Made by a program: the position numbers and the translations under genes. A DNA stretch of 21,860 nt from an uncultured Slackia sp. (lineage in GTDB: Bacteria > Actinomycetota > Coriobacteriia > Coriobacteriales > Eggerthellaceae), in NCBI GenBank assembly GCA_934646845.1, contig CAKUEV010000010.1, forward strand, positions 1 to 21,860, in the 5' to 3' direction. Under the pieces are notes generated by a model, which worked only from the letters and a program-made list of their open reading frames with translations, made no database searches and had not been told where the DNA came from. How positions within the stretch are numbered: position 1 is the stretch's first letter; the number at the start of each line of letters is the position of its first letter. This document shows positions 6,841 through 14,680 of this stretch, in pieces.

Positions 6841-6867
6841 AAGCCGCCTGTTCAGGGCGGCTTTTTT
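6841..6867 (+). terminator. Terminator of the tRNA-Glu transcript
   Basis: Eight-bp stem AAGCCGCC / GGCGGCTT (6841-6848 with 6856-6863) and a T tract to 6867, 12 bases after the tRNA. It separates the tRNA from the addB operon, whose ATG comes 25 bases later. Confidence 0.93.
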
Positions 6868-6891
6868 CGTATCGAGGCGCGGAGGGATCCC

Positions 6892-9564
6892 ATGGAAAAA
6901 ATCGTGCTGTTCTCGAGTATGGATGCCGCGCTTGCCGCCCGAAAACGTATGGCGCGCGCCTGCGATCCCGAAGTATTCGCGACAACGTATTCCACGCCGC
7001 GCGCCTGGCTTGGTGAGCTGTGGGAAGCCTACGGCGACTCTCGCCGCATTGCTGCGCGTTCCGAGAGAAGCGTTGCGCTCTTTTCCGCCTTGGAGGCGCA
7101 GGGCGACGCATTGTGGGCGTCACAGGGCACCTGGCGCCTTGCAATGCGCTTGATTGACGGCGGATTGGGCACCGTCGAACTCGATGCCGCGCTTTCCGGG
7201 GCGGCTTCCGCTGAGACGCTCCCGGTTGACTGCGAGGCTCTTCTGAGCTGCGTGCGCGCGTATGAGGGCATTTTGTCGCGCGCGGGCCTCGTCGACGAGG
7301 GAAGGGCATGGCGCGTTCTTTCTGAGGAACAGGTTCTGTTGCCTGAATGCGAAGTCGTTCTGCAAGACGTTCGCCCCGCATGCGCGCTTACGGAATTCCT
7401 CGCGAGCCAAAACGCGACCGTGCGCGAGGAATCGGCATTTTCGGGCGAAATCGAGCGAGCTCCGGAAGGCATTGCAGTTCGATTCGCGTTTCCCTCGGGC
7501 CGATATGCCGAGCCCGCGTTACTCGCCGAGTTCATTTCGAAGGTACCCGCCGGTGAAACCGTGGGCATTGCTTCCCGCAACCCGCGTGCGCTCTATGGGT
7601 CCATTGCGCCTGCGCTGTGCTCTTTGGGCATCTCGGTGGCATGCCGGGCGAGCATTCCATTCGCTGCGACCGATTTTGGCCGCGCGTTTGAGTGCGTCGC
7701 CGCATTGTACTCCGCCGATTGCGTCGATGTTGCCGCTGCTGCCGATTTCGCGTTGAACCCGTTTTCGCGCATGGGAAAGCGTGCGGCGTTCGACTTCGCG
7801 GCTACCATTCGCGGCAATCGTCTTATTGATAAAGAGACATGCTTCGCGTTGCTTCGCGAGGAAAGCCGTGCTTTCGAATATTTCGAAGATCTTGTCGAAT
7901 CGCCCGAGGCTGCCACGATCGCCGGCGTGTTCGAAGATGCCGCCCGCTCAATTGGCGCGGGGCGCGAGGCGTATACCAAAGAGCAGCTCTCGGCAATCGG
8001 AACGCTGCGCGATGCGTTTGACGCTGCCTGCGCGATGGGCGCCGAACAAAGCGCGTGCGTGGCCGCGCTCGAATGCGCGAGCGTCAACATTTCGCGCCAG
8101 GCCGGAGAGGGCAGCCCGCGCGTCGTGATTATGTCGCAGACGCAGCTTGCCGCCTGCGAGCCAGGCTCGTTCGACCATGTGGTGCTCACCGACATGACAA
8201 GCGCCGCCTATCCGTTGAAGGAAACGCACGATATAGCGGTCGAGATGCTTGACGCGCTGGGAATCGGCCGAGGCCCCGAGGCGCTTCTGCGTGCCCGCGA
8301 GACATTCTCGGGTTGCGTGCGCGCGGCCGGCTCAAGCGTGCTCATCGAGCGCTGTTTGAACGACGAAAACGCCGCGCCCACCTATCCCGCCGCTGTGGTT
8401 CAGGAATTCGTCGATTGCTATCGGGCCGACACCACCAACCCCGACGATATCGATAACCCGTTTTCGCTTCCCGAAGCGCTTCAGGTGGGCATGCTGCAGC
8501 GTGGCGAAGAGGCGCTCTATGAAAATGCGAGCGTGCGCGATGCGCGCCAGGGGGTATGCGTGCGCGTTGAGGCGCCGAATATGGGGCGCGTGTCGGAGCC
8601 GTATCGGGGCAAGCTCATGCTGCCGCGCCGCGGGAAGGGCGGCGTTGTGGTGAGCGATCCGTGCTTTTCCGCATCGCAAATCGAAAGCTATTTGGAATGC
8701 CCCCAGAAGTGGTTCGCGCTTCGTCGCCTTCGCCTCGACGAACTCGACGAGACGTTCGGCGCGAAAGAGATGGGCGACTTCTCCCATAGCGTGCTCGAAG
8801 ATTTCTACAGGCGCTTTCAGGAAAGCGTTGGGCCGAAGGTGGAAGAAGGCGCGCTGCCGGCTGCGCGTGAGCTTATGCGAAGCGTGCTCGAAGACCACGA
8901 AGCCGCGCAATATAGCATGAAGCCGATGAGCAACCGCCTTGTTGCCACAACCGAGTTCGAACGCCGCGAGGTTGCCGATCTCAAGCGCAAGCTCGTCGAT
9001 TTCCTCGAAACCGAGGCGCAGCTTCTGCCGGGCTTTCGCCCCGCGCATTTTGAGTACGACATTCCCGCGTCGAGCCCCGTTGCGTATGCTGGCCATTTGC
9101 TCATGGGCAAAATTGACCGCATCGACGTGGACGACCGAGGTCGCGCGATTATTGTTGATTACAAAAGCTCGCTTTCGCCCGAATACGATTTGTACGAAGG
9201 CGAAAAGCAAGGCGGCGCGATGCGCCACGGCAAGGTGCAGGCGCTCATTTACGCGCAGGCGATTCGCCGCCTGCTCGGGCTCGACGTGGTGGGCGCGATC
9301 TATGTTCGCTACGGGCGCACGCCTGCCGCGTCGGGCGCGCTCGACAGGAGCATTGAACCGCTGCATGTTCCCGGTTTGAAGGCCGATCGTTGCGTGTACA
9401 AGGGCGAGTTCGGCCCCTCGTTCGGCGATTTGCTCGACGCGACCGAGGAACGTGTCGCCAAGGCGCTCGACCAGCTTTTGGCGGGCGTTGTGCCGGCCTC
9501 GCCTTCGAGCGATTCGGCGTGCTCTTTCTGCCCGGAAATCACCTGCCCGCAAAGGAGGGGGTAG
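6892..9564 (+). CDS. addB: AddB-like nuclease subunit (PD-(D/E)XK, probable Fe-S)
   Basis: Partner of AddA in the helicase-nuclease that resects double-strand breaks for RecA-dependent repair. The 890-residue protein has SD GGAGGG (6881-6886) before the ATG. The N-terminal two-thirds is helicase-like but has no Walker A P-loop, so it is probably ATPase-inactive. The C-terminal nuclease domain shows D742 (GKIDRID), D756-x-K758 (VDYKSS) and the RecB-type Q783-x3-Y787. One cysteine at 603 (YLECPQKW) plus C877, C880 and C885 near the end reproduce the AddB iron-sulfur pattern (one Cys before the nuclease domain, three after it). The final spacing is CX2CX4C. addA follows after 4 bases. At 890 residues it is shorter than Bacillus AddB, so an unusual divergent AddB/RecB-like protein is the alternative name. 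Confidence 0.87.
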   Translation: MEKIVLFSSMDAALAARKRMARACDPEVFATTYSTPRAWLGELWEAYGDSRRIAARSERSVALFSALEAQGDALWASQGTWRLAMRLIDGGLGTVELDAALSGAASAETLPVDCEALLSCVRAYEGILSRAGLVDEGRAWRVLSEEQVLLPECEVVLQDVRPACALTEFLASQNATVREESAFSGEIERAPEGIAVRFAFPSGRYAEPALLAEFISKVPAGETVGIASRNPRALYGSIAPALCSLGISVACRASIPFAATDFGRAFECVAALYSADCVDVAAAADFALNPFSRMGKRAAFDFAATIRGNRLIDKETCFALLREESRAFEYFEDLVESPEAATIAGVFEDAARSIGAGREAYTKEQLSAIGTLRDAFDAACAMGAEQSACVAALECASVNISRQAGEGSPRVVIMSQTQLAACEPGSFDHVVLTDMTSAAYPLKETHDIAVEMLDALGIGRGPEALLRARETFSGCVRAAGSSVLIERCLNDENAAPTYPAAVVQEFVDCYRADTTNPDDIDNPFSLPEALQVGMLQRGEEALYENASVRDARQGVCVRVEAPNMGRVSEPYRGKLMLPRRGKGGVVVSDPCFSASQIESYLECPQKWFALRRLRLDELDETFGAKEMGDFSHSVLEDFYRRFQESVGPKVEEGALPAARELMRSVLEDHEAAQYSMKPMSNRLVATTEFERREVADLKRKLVDFLETEAQLLPGFRPAHFEYDIPASSPVAYAGHLLMGKIDRIDVDDRGRAIIVDYKSSLSPEYDLYEGEKQGGAMRHGKVQALIYAQAIRRLLGLDVVGAIYVRYGRTPAASGALDRSIEPLHVPGLKADRCVYKGEFGPSFGDLLDATEERVAKALDQLLAGVVPASPSSDSACSFCPEITCPQRRG

Positions 9565-9568
9565 CGCG

Positions 9569-12500
9569 ATGGATTTTTCGACGTTCAAAGAAGGCCAGCT
9601 GCGTTGCGTGAAAACGCTCGATGCCCCCGTGGCGGTGTCGGCGGGCGCGGGTAGCGGCAAAACCTTCACGCTCACCCAGCGCATCGCGTGGGCATTGCTG
9701 CCTGGGTCGGGCGCCGACGGTGCGCCGTTTCTGGAAGACATCGACCAGGTTCTGGCCATCACGTTTACCGACAAGGCCGCTGGAGAAATTAAATCGCGCG
9801 TGAAGGCGACGCTTGCCGCGGAAGGCATGGTGGCACAGGCGCTCAAGGTCGACGACGCATGGATTTCGACCATCCATAGCATGTGCTCGCGCATCTTGCG
9901 TATGCATGCCACGGAGCTGGGCGTCGACCCCGCGTTCTCGGTGCTCGACGAGGCGACGGCTGCCGACTTGTTCAACGCCGCGGTGGAAGAGGTGCTTGCA
10001 GGACAGAACGAATTCTGGTCGCCGGGCGGTCTTGATGCGCTGTTTTCGGAATACCCTGCGCGTTCGCATGGCGGCTTCGCCCAAACGTCCATCGAGGACA
10101 TGATTCGCGAAATCGCCCGCGCGGCAATCGCGAGCCCGCGTGGCATGGAATGTGTGCGCCTTCCGCCGCAGCCGCGCCCTGCTGGAGCGATCGCCCGCGA
10201 GCTGCTCGAGCTTGCGACGGCCGCGCGCGATGCCGCGGCGCCTTCCGCCGGGAAGAAATCGGCCGACGCGTTTCTCGAGAAGGCCGGCAAATTCCTCGAG
10301 AAGGCCAATGCGCTGCTCGCTTCGGGCGAGGTGTCGGGCGAAGCGCTTCTGGCGCTTGCCGATGCGTGCCCGTTCCCTGCCGCGAATTTTGGTTCGAAAG
10401 ACTACAAGGCCCTCGCGAAAGAGATGCAGCGCGAGGCGGCGCAGCTTGGCCAGGAGGCCCGCTTCGCGTTCGCCCAGCCACTATTGAGCGACCTCGTTGG
10501 TTTGGCCGGCAAGGTCTATACGGCGTATAACTCGAAGAAACGCGAGATGGCGGCGCTCGACAACGACGACCTGCTCATTCTGGCCGCGCGTGCGTTGAAG
10601 GAAAACGAGCGCGTTCGCGAGGCGTTTTCCGATAAATTCAAGCTCATTATGGTCGACGAATTCCAAGACACCGATCAGCTGCAAATCGATATGGTGCGCA
10701 CTATGGCGGGCGCGCGCGGCGAGCGTTTGTGCACGGTGGGCGATGCCCAGCAAAGCATCTATCGCTTCCGCGGCGCCGACGTCGCGGTATACGACCGCCA
10801 TGTGCAACACGTGCGCGAAAACGACCCGAGCATGCCCATTGTGCTGCCCGACAACTTCCGCAGCCATGCCGACATTCTGAGCTTCGTCGATCGCATTTTT
10901 GAGCAGCGCGAGGTATTCGGCGAATCGTTCATGTCGCTTGCCCCGTCGCGCATCGAATCGAAGGTGAAGCACCCGTTCTTGGCTGGCCCTGGCCGTGTCG
11001 ATGTGCTGTGCACCACGTACCCTGGTGCAAGCGGAATCGATAAATCTGACGTGGTGGCCCTTGAGGCGCGCCGAATTGCGGAACGTTTCGCCGAGCTGCG
11101 CGAAGCGGGCCACGCCGCGGGCGACATGGTGGTGCTGCTGGGCCGCATGACGAACGCCGACGCCTACGCCGCCGCGCTGCGCGAAGCCGGTTTCGCATGC
11201 GTTATTGCGGGCGGTTCTATTTTTTCACGCGCGCCCGAGGTGCGCGTGGCGCAGCGACTGGCGGAGGTCATCGCCAATCCCAAGGCGACGGCATCGCTTT
11301 TCGAATTGCTTGCGAGCGACATGTTCGAGCTTTCGGCCGACGACTTCGTTGCTCTGTCCACGTGCTTCGACGAGGCCGCGGGCATCAATCGCCGCCGCGG
11401 CCTCGATATCGGTTTCAGGCAGCTTGCCGAGGGCGATATGTCAAACGTCTCGCCACAGCTTGCCTGCGCGGTGCGCGTGATCAGCGCGCTCTCTGAGCAA
11501 GCGGGCGTGCAGCCCACGTCGCGCATTATGATGAATGCCGTGCGCGACTCGGGTTGGCTCACGCGCCTTGAGCGCAAAGAGGCCGAGGGCCTCTCGATTG
11601 CCGGCAACGTGTTCAAGGCCATTCGCCTGGTTGAGAGCTTCGAGGCGCAGGGAGCGCGCGGCCCCGCCGATTGCGCGTCGCGTTTGGCGGCGCACATCGA
11701 GCGGGCCAAGGAGGCTCCGGGCGCGCTTTCGGCCGAGGGCGGCGACTTCGTGCGCATTATGACGGTGCATGCGAGCAAGGGCTTGGAATTTCCCATTGTT
11801 GCCGTGGCCGAAATGGCGACGGGCGCAGGGCGTTCAAGCGCATTCGCGCTGCAGACCATCGACGGCATTTCTTATGTGTCGCTTGCGCCGCAGCGTTCAG
11901 TCGCTTCGGCGGCTTCGACGTCGCTTCTGAAGAAGTGCGCCTCGAAGGACTATACGGCGCTGCTCGATTACGAAGGCGAAATCGATGCCGCGTTTGTGGC
12001 CAGCGCGTCGAGTGCCGCTTTGCGCCGCGAGGCCATGGCCGAATATGAAAGCGCGCAGGAGCTGCAGGAGCGCCGCCGCTTGCTGTACGTTGCCCTTACG
12101 CGCGCGAAGGAAGCCCTGGTGGTTGCCATGACGACCAAGCGCGACAAGGAAGGTGGCTCGGGCGCTTCGTCGGGCGTGTATGGTGATATCGTCCACGCGC
12201 TGTTTGGCGAGGAAGGCGATATTCCCGAAAAGGAATGCGCGGTACCGTTCGGCGGAAGCGCGCCTGCCCGTGTTTCGCGCTACGACGTTCACGAAGGCGA
12301 ATTCGACGCGACGCAGGTCGAAGGTAGCGCGGAAGCGCCCATCGGCGACGCGTCGTGCGAGGCTTCGGGTGCAGGCGAAGATGGGCCTGGTTGTGCGGGC
12401 GATTGCTCGGCTCAGTCGGGTATCACGTGCGCTTCCGATTCGAATAGCATGGAGATTCGCGAGGCGGACGATGCTTCGTGCGACCAGATAGTTGGCACGG

Positions 12501-13363
12501 CTCACGACGCATGCGCTTCGCGTGCGCTTGTCGACGTGTTCGAGCCCATGGCCGCTCCCGAATTGGACGAGGTTGCGTATAAACCCGCCCGCGATAATGT
12601 GACGAGCTATTCTGCTCTCGCGCAGGCGCATTCAGCCCATGCTGCGAGCGCCAGCGATGCGGCGGCGGGCGAGGCCGTGGCCGAGATAAGCGACGACGAT
12701 GCGTTTTGGGAAGAGCTTGGCGCCCGTTTGCTCGCCGACGCCGACAAGGCGACCGACGTGGGATCGGCGTTCCACGTGCTTGCCCAGCGTGCGGCTCGAC
12801 GCGCGGTTGCGAGAGGCGAAGAAGGCCGTCCCGCTGCGATCGAGATGCCTTCGCGCGAGGCGATCGATGCTGCCGTGCGCCGCATGGGGTGCGCCCCCGC
12901 CACCGTCGACCGCGTGCAGCGCGCGCTCGAGCGTTGGTGCGAAAGCAGCGTTGCCGCGAACATGGTGAGCCATCGCGTGCTGCGCACCGAACTGCCGTTC
13001 TTCGTGGCGTTCCCTGCGGCCGAGCCAGGTGGGGAATGCGCCTACCTGGAAGGCTCCATGGACCTGTTCGCGTGTGACGAGATGGGTGCGGGCGACGCGT
13101 ATATCGTGGACTACAAAACGGGCGGATCGCCCAAGGAGCATGCAGACGATTTGGTCGAAAAGCATCGTCTTCAGGCGGAATGCTACGCTTACGCCGCGCT
13201 CGAGCATGGTTTTAGCCGTGTGCAGGCGACGTTCGTGCGCGTGGAGGCCCCCGCAGAAGACGGCTCGCCTCAAACGGTGCATTACCTGTACGAGCGAAGC
13301 GACATGCCGCAGCTGCTTCAGAGCATTCAAGGCGCGTGGGCCGCATTGCGAGAAGGCAACTAA
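9569..13363 (+). CDS. addA: AddA-like UvrD/RecB helicase-nuclease
   Basis: ATP-driven 3'-5' SF1A helicase and nuclease of the AddAB recombination complex; 1264 residues, within the AddA range. Start 9569 is used rather than the in-frame 9452 because GGAGGGGG lies just upstream and the protein then opens with the helicase Q-motif region. Helicase motifs are Walker A AGAGSGKT (25-32), DEFQDTD (363-369), GDAQQSIYRFRGAD (391-404), TVHASKGLEF (732-741) and YVALTRAKEAL (840-850). Nuclease motifs are H1069, D1165, D1181-x-K1183 (VDYKTG) and Q1202-x3-Y1206. Between the two parts, about 905-1000, lies an acidic low-complexity linker with six cysteines. The stop TAATG overlaps the next start, so vsr is translationally coupled. 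Confidence 0.93.
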   Translation: MDFSTFKEGQLRCVKTLDAPVAVSAGAGSGKTFTLTQRIAWALLPGSGADGAPFLEDIDQVLAITFTDKAAGEIKSRVKATLAAEGMVAQALKVDDAWISTIHSMCSRILRMHATELGVDPAFSVLDEATAADLFNAAVEEVLAGQNEFWSPGGLDALFSEYPARSHGGFAQTSIEDMIREIARAAIASPRGMECVRLPPQPRPAGAIARELLELATAARDAAAPSAGKKSADAFLEKAGKFLEKANALLASGEVSGEALLALADACPFPAANFGSKDYKALAKEMQREAAQLGQEARFAFAQPLLSDLVGLAGKVYTAYNSKKREMAALDNDDLLILAARALKENERVREAFSDKFKLIMVDEFQDTDQLQIDMVRTMAGARGERLCTVGDAQQSIYRFRGADVAVYDRHVQHVRENDPSMPIVLPDNFRSHADILSFVDRIFEQREVFGESFMSLAPSRIESKVKHPFLAGPGRVDVLCTTYPGASGIDKSDVVALEARRIAERFAELREAGHAAGDMVVLLGRMTNADAYAAALREAGFACVIAGGSIFSRAPEVRVAQRLAEVIANPKATASLFELLASDMFELSADDFVALSTCFDEAAGINRRRGLDIGFRQLAEGDMSNVSPQLACAVRVISALSEQAGVQPTSRIMMNAVRDSGWLTRLERKEAEGLSIAGNVFKAIRLVESFEAQGARGPADCASRLAAHIERAKEAPGALSAEGGDFVRIMTVHASKGLEFPIVAVAEMATGAGRSSAFALQTIDGISYVSLAPQRSVASAASTSLLKKCASKDYTALLDYEGEIDAAFVASASSAALRREAMAEYESAQELQERRRLLYVALTRAKEALVVAMTTKRDKEGGSGASSGVYGDIVHALFGEEGDIPEKECAVPFGGSAPARVSRYDVHEGEFDATQVEGSAEAPIGDASCEASGAGEDGPGCAGDCSAQSGITCASDSNSMEIREADDASCDQIVGTAHDACASRALVDVFEPMAAPELDEVAYKPARDNVTSYSALAQAHSAHAASASDAAAGEAVAEISDDDAFWEELGARLLADADKATDVGSAFHVLAQRAARRAVARGEEGRPAAIEMPSREAIDAAVRRMGCAPATVDRVQRALERWCESSVAANMVSHRVLRTELPFFVAFPAAEPGGECAYLEGSMDLFACDEMGAGDAYIVDYKTGGSPKEHADDLVEKHRLQAECYAYAALEHGFSRVQATFVRVEAPAEDGSPQTVHYLYERSDMPQLLQSIQGAWAALREGN

Positions 13364-14097
13364 TGGCCGACGGCAACAAAAAGACGGCGGCTGCGCGTGG
13401 CAAGCAGCCCGCTTCGCGCGCCAAGAAGACCGCCTCGTCGAACGCGTCGTCGCAGATCGTGGGCCAGCGCGCACGTCGATTCGGCGCCTACGCGAGCGCG
13501 CCGCGTACGAGGGCCCAGGCGAAACGCATCGCCGCAGGCCTTTCCGTGGGTGCGCATCGCGTAAAGAAAGCGAGTCGCGAGGGTTTGTGGTACGTGTCGG
13601 TGGCGCGCGACAATCGCCCGCTTACGCGCGAGAGCTGCCGCGAGGCGCGCTGCGTGCTTGCGGCACTTCCGGAAAAGCGCCCGTATGTGAGCGCCGCCAC
13701 CCATGCGAGCATGCAAGGCAATAAAAGCAAAGATACCAAGCCCGAGTTGCTTGTGCGCGAGCGTCTGCGCGAGGCGGGGCTTGGCGGCTATCGCCTGCAA
13801 TGGAAGGCGCCCGGCCGTTCCGATGTGGCGTGGCCAGGCAAGAAGGTGTGCCTGCTCATTAACGGCTGCTTCTGGCACCGGTGCCCGAAGTGCAACCCTC
13901 CTGCGCCGAAGAAGAACCTCGAATACTGGGTGCCGAAATTCCAGCGCAACGTTGAACGCGACCAGCGAAACCTCGCTTTGCTGCAAGAGCAGGGGTGGCG
14001 CGTGCACGTGATTTGGGAGTGCGAGCTGAAAAAGAAGACCATCGATGCGACGTTCGAGTCGCTTATTCCCGTTCTTCGCGAGGAATTGGATAAGTAA
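13363..14097 (+). CDS. vsr: Very-short-patch mismatch endonuclease (Vsr) with long basic N-terminal extension
   Basis: Vsr nicks 5' of T in T:G mismatches that arise by deamination of 5-methylcytosine. The Vsr domain spans about residues 117-225: NKSKDTKPELLVRERL, then GRSDVAWP with the catalytic Asp (D154), NGCFWHRCPKC (168-178), and NVERDQRNLALLQEQGWRV leading into IWECEL. Cys174/177 and Cys220 fit the structural zinc site. Ordinary Vsr proteins are about 150 residues; this one has 116 extra N-terminal residues rich in Lys/Arg/Ala. That part includes a possible folded stretch at 48-105 (TRAQAKRIAAGLSVGAH onward). The ATG at 13363 overlaps the addA stop, with AGAAGG upstream. No dcm-type methyltransferase is in the window. 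The first histidine of the usual HGCFWH is Asn. Confidence 0.9.
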   Translation: MADGNKKTAAARGKQPASRAKKTASSNASSQIVGQRARRFGAYASAPRTRAQAKRIAAGLSVGAHRVKKASREGLWYVSVARDNRPLTRESCREARCVLAALPEKRPYVSAATHASMQGNKSKDTKPELLVRERLREAGLGGYRLQWKAPGRSDVAWPGKKVCLLINGCFWHRCPKCNPPAPKKNLEYWVPKFQRNVERDQRNLALLQEQGWRVHVIWECELKKKTIDATFESLIPVLREELDK

Positions 14098-14108
14098 TTA
14101 TCCTCGAA

Positions 14109-14231
14109 ATGCCCGGCGGACTGGGCATACGTTTTCGCCTCGGTCAAGTCCTGACTCGCACAAACAGCACATTAAGTGCTGTTTGGCTCGTGCGGAATCT
14201 AGCGAAACCGCATGTCCAGCCCGCCGGGCAT
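14109..14231 (-). repeat. Element C, copy 2 (minus orientation)
   Basis: Outer arms 14109-14138 and 14202-14231 pair over 30 bases, with four non-Watson-Crick positions. Read on the minus strand, two of these are G-U, one is A-C and one is G-A. The core reads TAGATTCCGCACGAGCC (reverse of 14185-14201). The right strand holds GTGCGAGTCAGGACTTGACC (reverse of 14142-14161). The apical hairpin 14162-14170 with 14176-14184 differs from C1 by a compensated closing pair. It starts 12 bases after the vsr stop. Confidence 0.9.
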
Positions 14232-14264
14232 CGCAAGGATGAAGTTGGAACACTGCCCCTTGCT

Positions 14265-14279
14265 GAATGATGGTCATTC
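14265..14279 (+). repeat. Small hairpin between C2 and C3
   Basis: GAATGA (14265-14270) pairs with TCATTC (14274-14279) around TGG, followed by TTCG. At best a weak terminator, and no gene ends nearby. Confidence 0.3.
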
Positions 14280-14293
14280 TTTCGTTAAGGGAG

Positions 14294-14418
14294 GGAATGC
14301 GGACGTGTCGGGCGTGCGATTCCGATAGATTCCGCACGGGCAGAAGGCGCCAGTGGCGCCTTCGTCGCGAGCAGGACTTGACCGAAGCGGAAGCGCATGT
14401 CCGACACGTCCGCATTCC
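14294..14418 (+). repeat. Element C, copy 3
   Basis: Outer arms 14294-14324 and 14388-14418 pair over 31 bases; exceptions are two G-U pairs and one A-G mismatch. Their sequence is unrelated to the arms of C1 or C2. Core left strand: ATAGATTCCGCACGGGCA (14325-14342). Apical hairpin: GAAGGCGCC (14343-14351) with GGCGCCTTC (14355-14363), a different but fully complementary stem. Core right strand, 14364-14387: GTCGCGAGCAGG then ACTTGACCGAAG. It lies about 260 bases upstream of nifJ. Confidence 0.9.
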
Positions 14419-14509
14419 GGTGAACGGCAACGTATTCGGTAGCATTTCCGCCCGCCGTTGCAATTCGACCGCTCGCACCCCATGTTTCGTCGAGGTATCC
14501 CGTTCACCG
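14418..14509 (+). other. Nested inverted repeats (possible three-way junction) upstream of nifJ
   Basis: CGGTGAACG (14418-14426) is the exact complement of CGTTCACCG (14501-14509). Between them lie GCAACG (14427-14432) with CGTTGC (14456-14461), and TCGAC (14465-14469) with GTCGA (14489-14493). Together they could fold as a closing stem with two branches. It abuts element C3. There is no coding potential. The rest of 14510-14680 holds only a short TCGACG/CGTCGA repeat, the promoter candidate and a small CCCTTTT/AAAAGGG hairpin (14607-14624). Confidence 0.35.
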
Positions 14510-14569
14510 AACGCGTTTGCGCGTCGACGTATCGTTGCGCTTTAGTCGTCGATAGCGTCTCGCTCGCGC

Positions 14570-14578
14570 TGATACTAT
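14570..14578 (+). promoter_or_regulatory. Candidate extended -10 promoter for nifJ
   Basis: TG-A-TACTAT matches the extended -10 form (TGnTANNNT). No good -35 box is seen 16-18 bases upstream. It is 102 bases before the nifJ ATG; the leader would include the CCCTTTT/AAAAGGG hairpin and the Shine-Dalgarno AAGAGGAG (14666-14673). Confidence 0.35.
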
Positions 14579-14680
14579 TACCTCTGTTCTAAATTACGAC
14601 ACAGTGCCCTTTTCTGAAAAAGGGGCTGGAAGTAGGGGGTTGTACGGCTCGCAGGTCGTGCACGGAAGAGGAGATAACCT

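Noticed and set aside
6755..6891. tRNA-Glu as an integration site of a mobile island
   Set aside because: No integrase, and no duplicated tRNA 3' end was seen in the window; addB-addA-vsr looks like ordinary chromosomal sequence.
9452..9568. Upstream extension of addA
   Set aside because: It would overlap the addB C-terminus; the ribosome site and family start point to 9569.
8332..10308. Minus-strand open frame of 658 codons across addB/addA
   Set aside because: Shadow of GC-rich coding sequence on the plus strand, where helicase and nuclease motifs are clear; the translation has no recognisable domain.
5993..14418. C elements as a CRISPR array
   Set aside because: Three dispersed copies in both orientations, with no regular spacers and no cas genes.
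14098..14509. C2/C3 as ends of an insertion sequence
   Set aside because: No transposase or remnant frame lies between them, and the outer arms of C2 and C3 are unrelated in sequence, so they are not a terminal-repeat pair.
14267..14545. 92-codon plus frame in the C3 region
   Set aside because: It is built mostly from element C3 and adjacent repeats, with no family resemblance.
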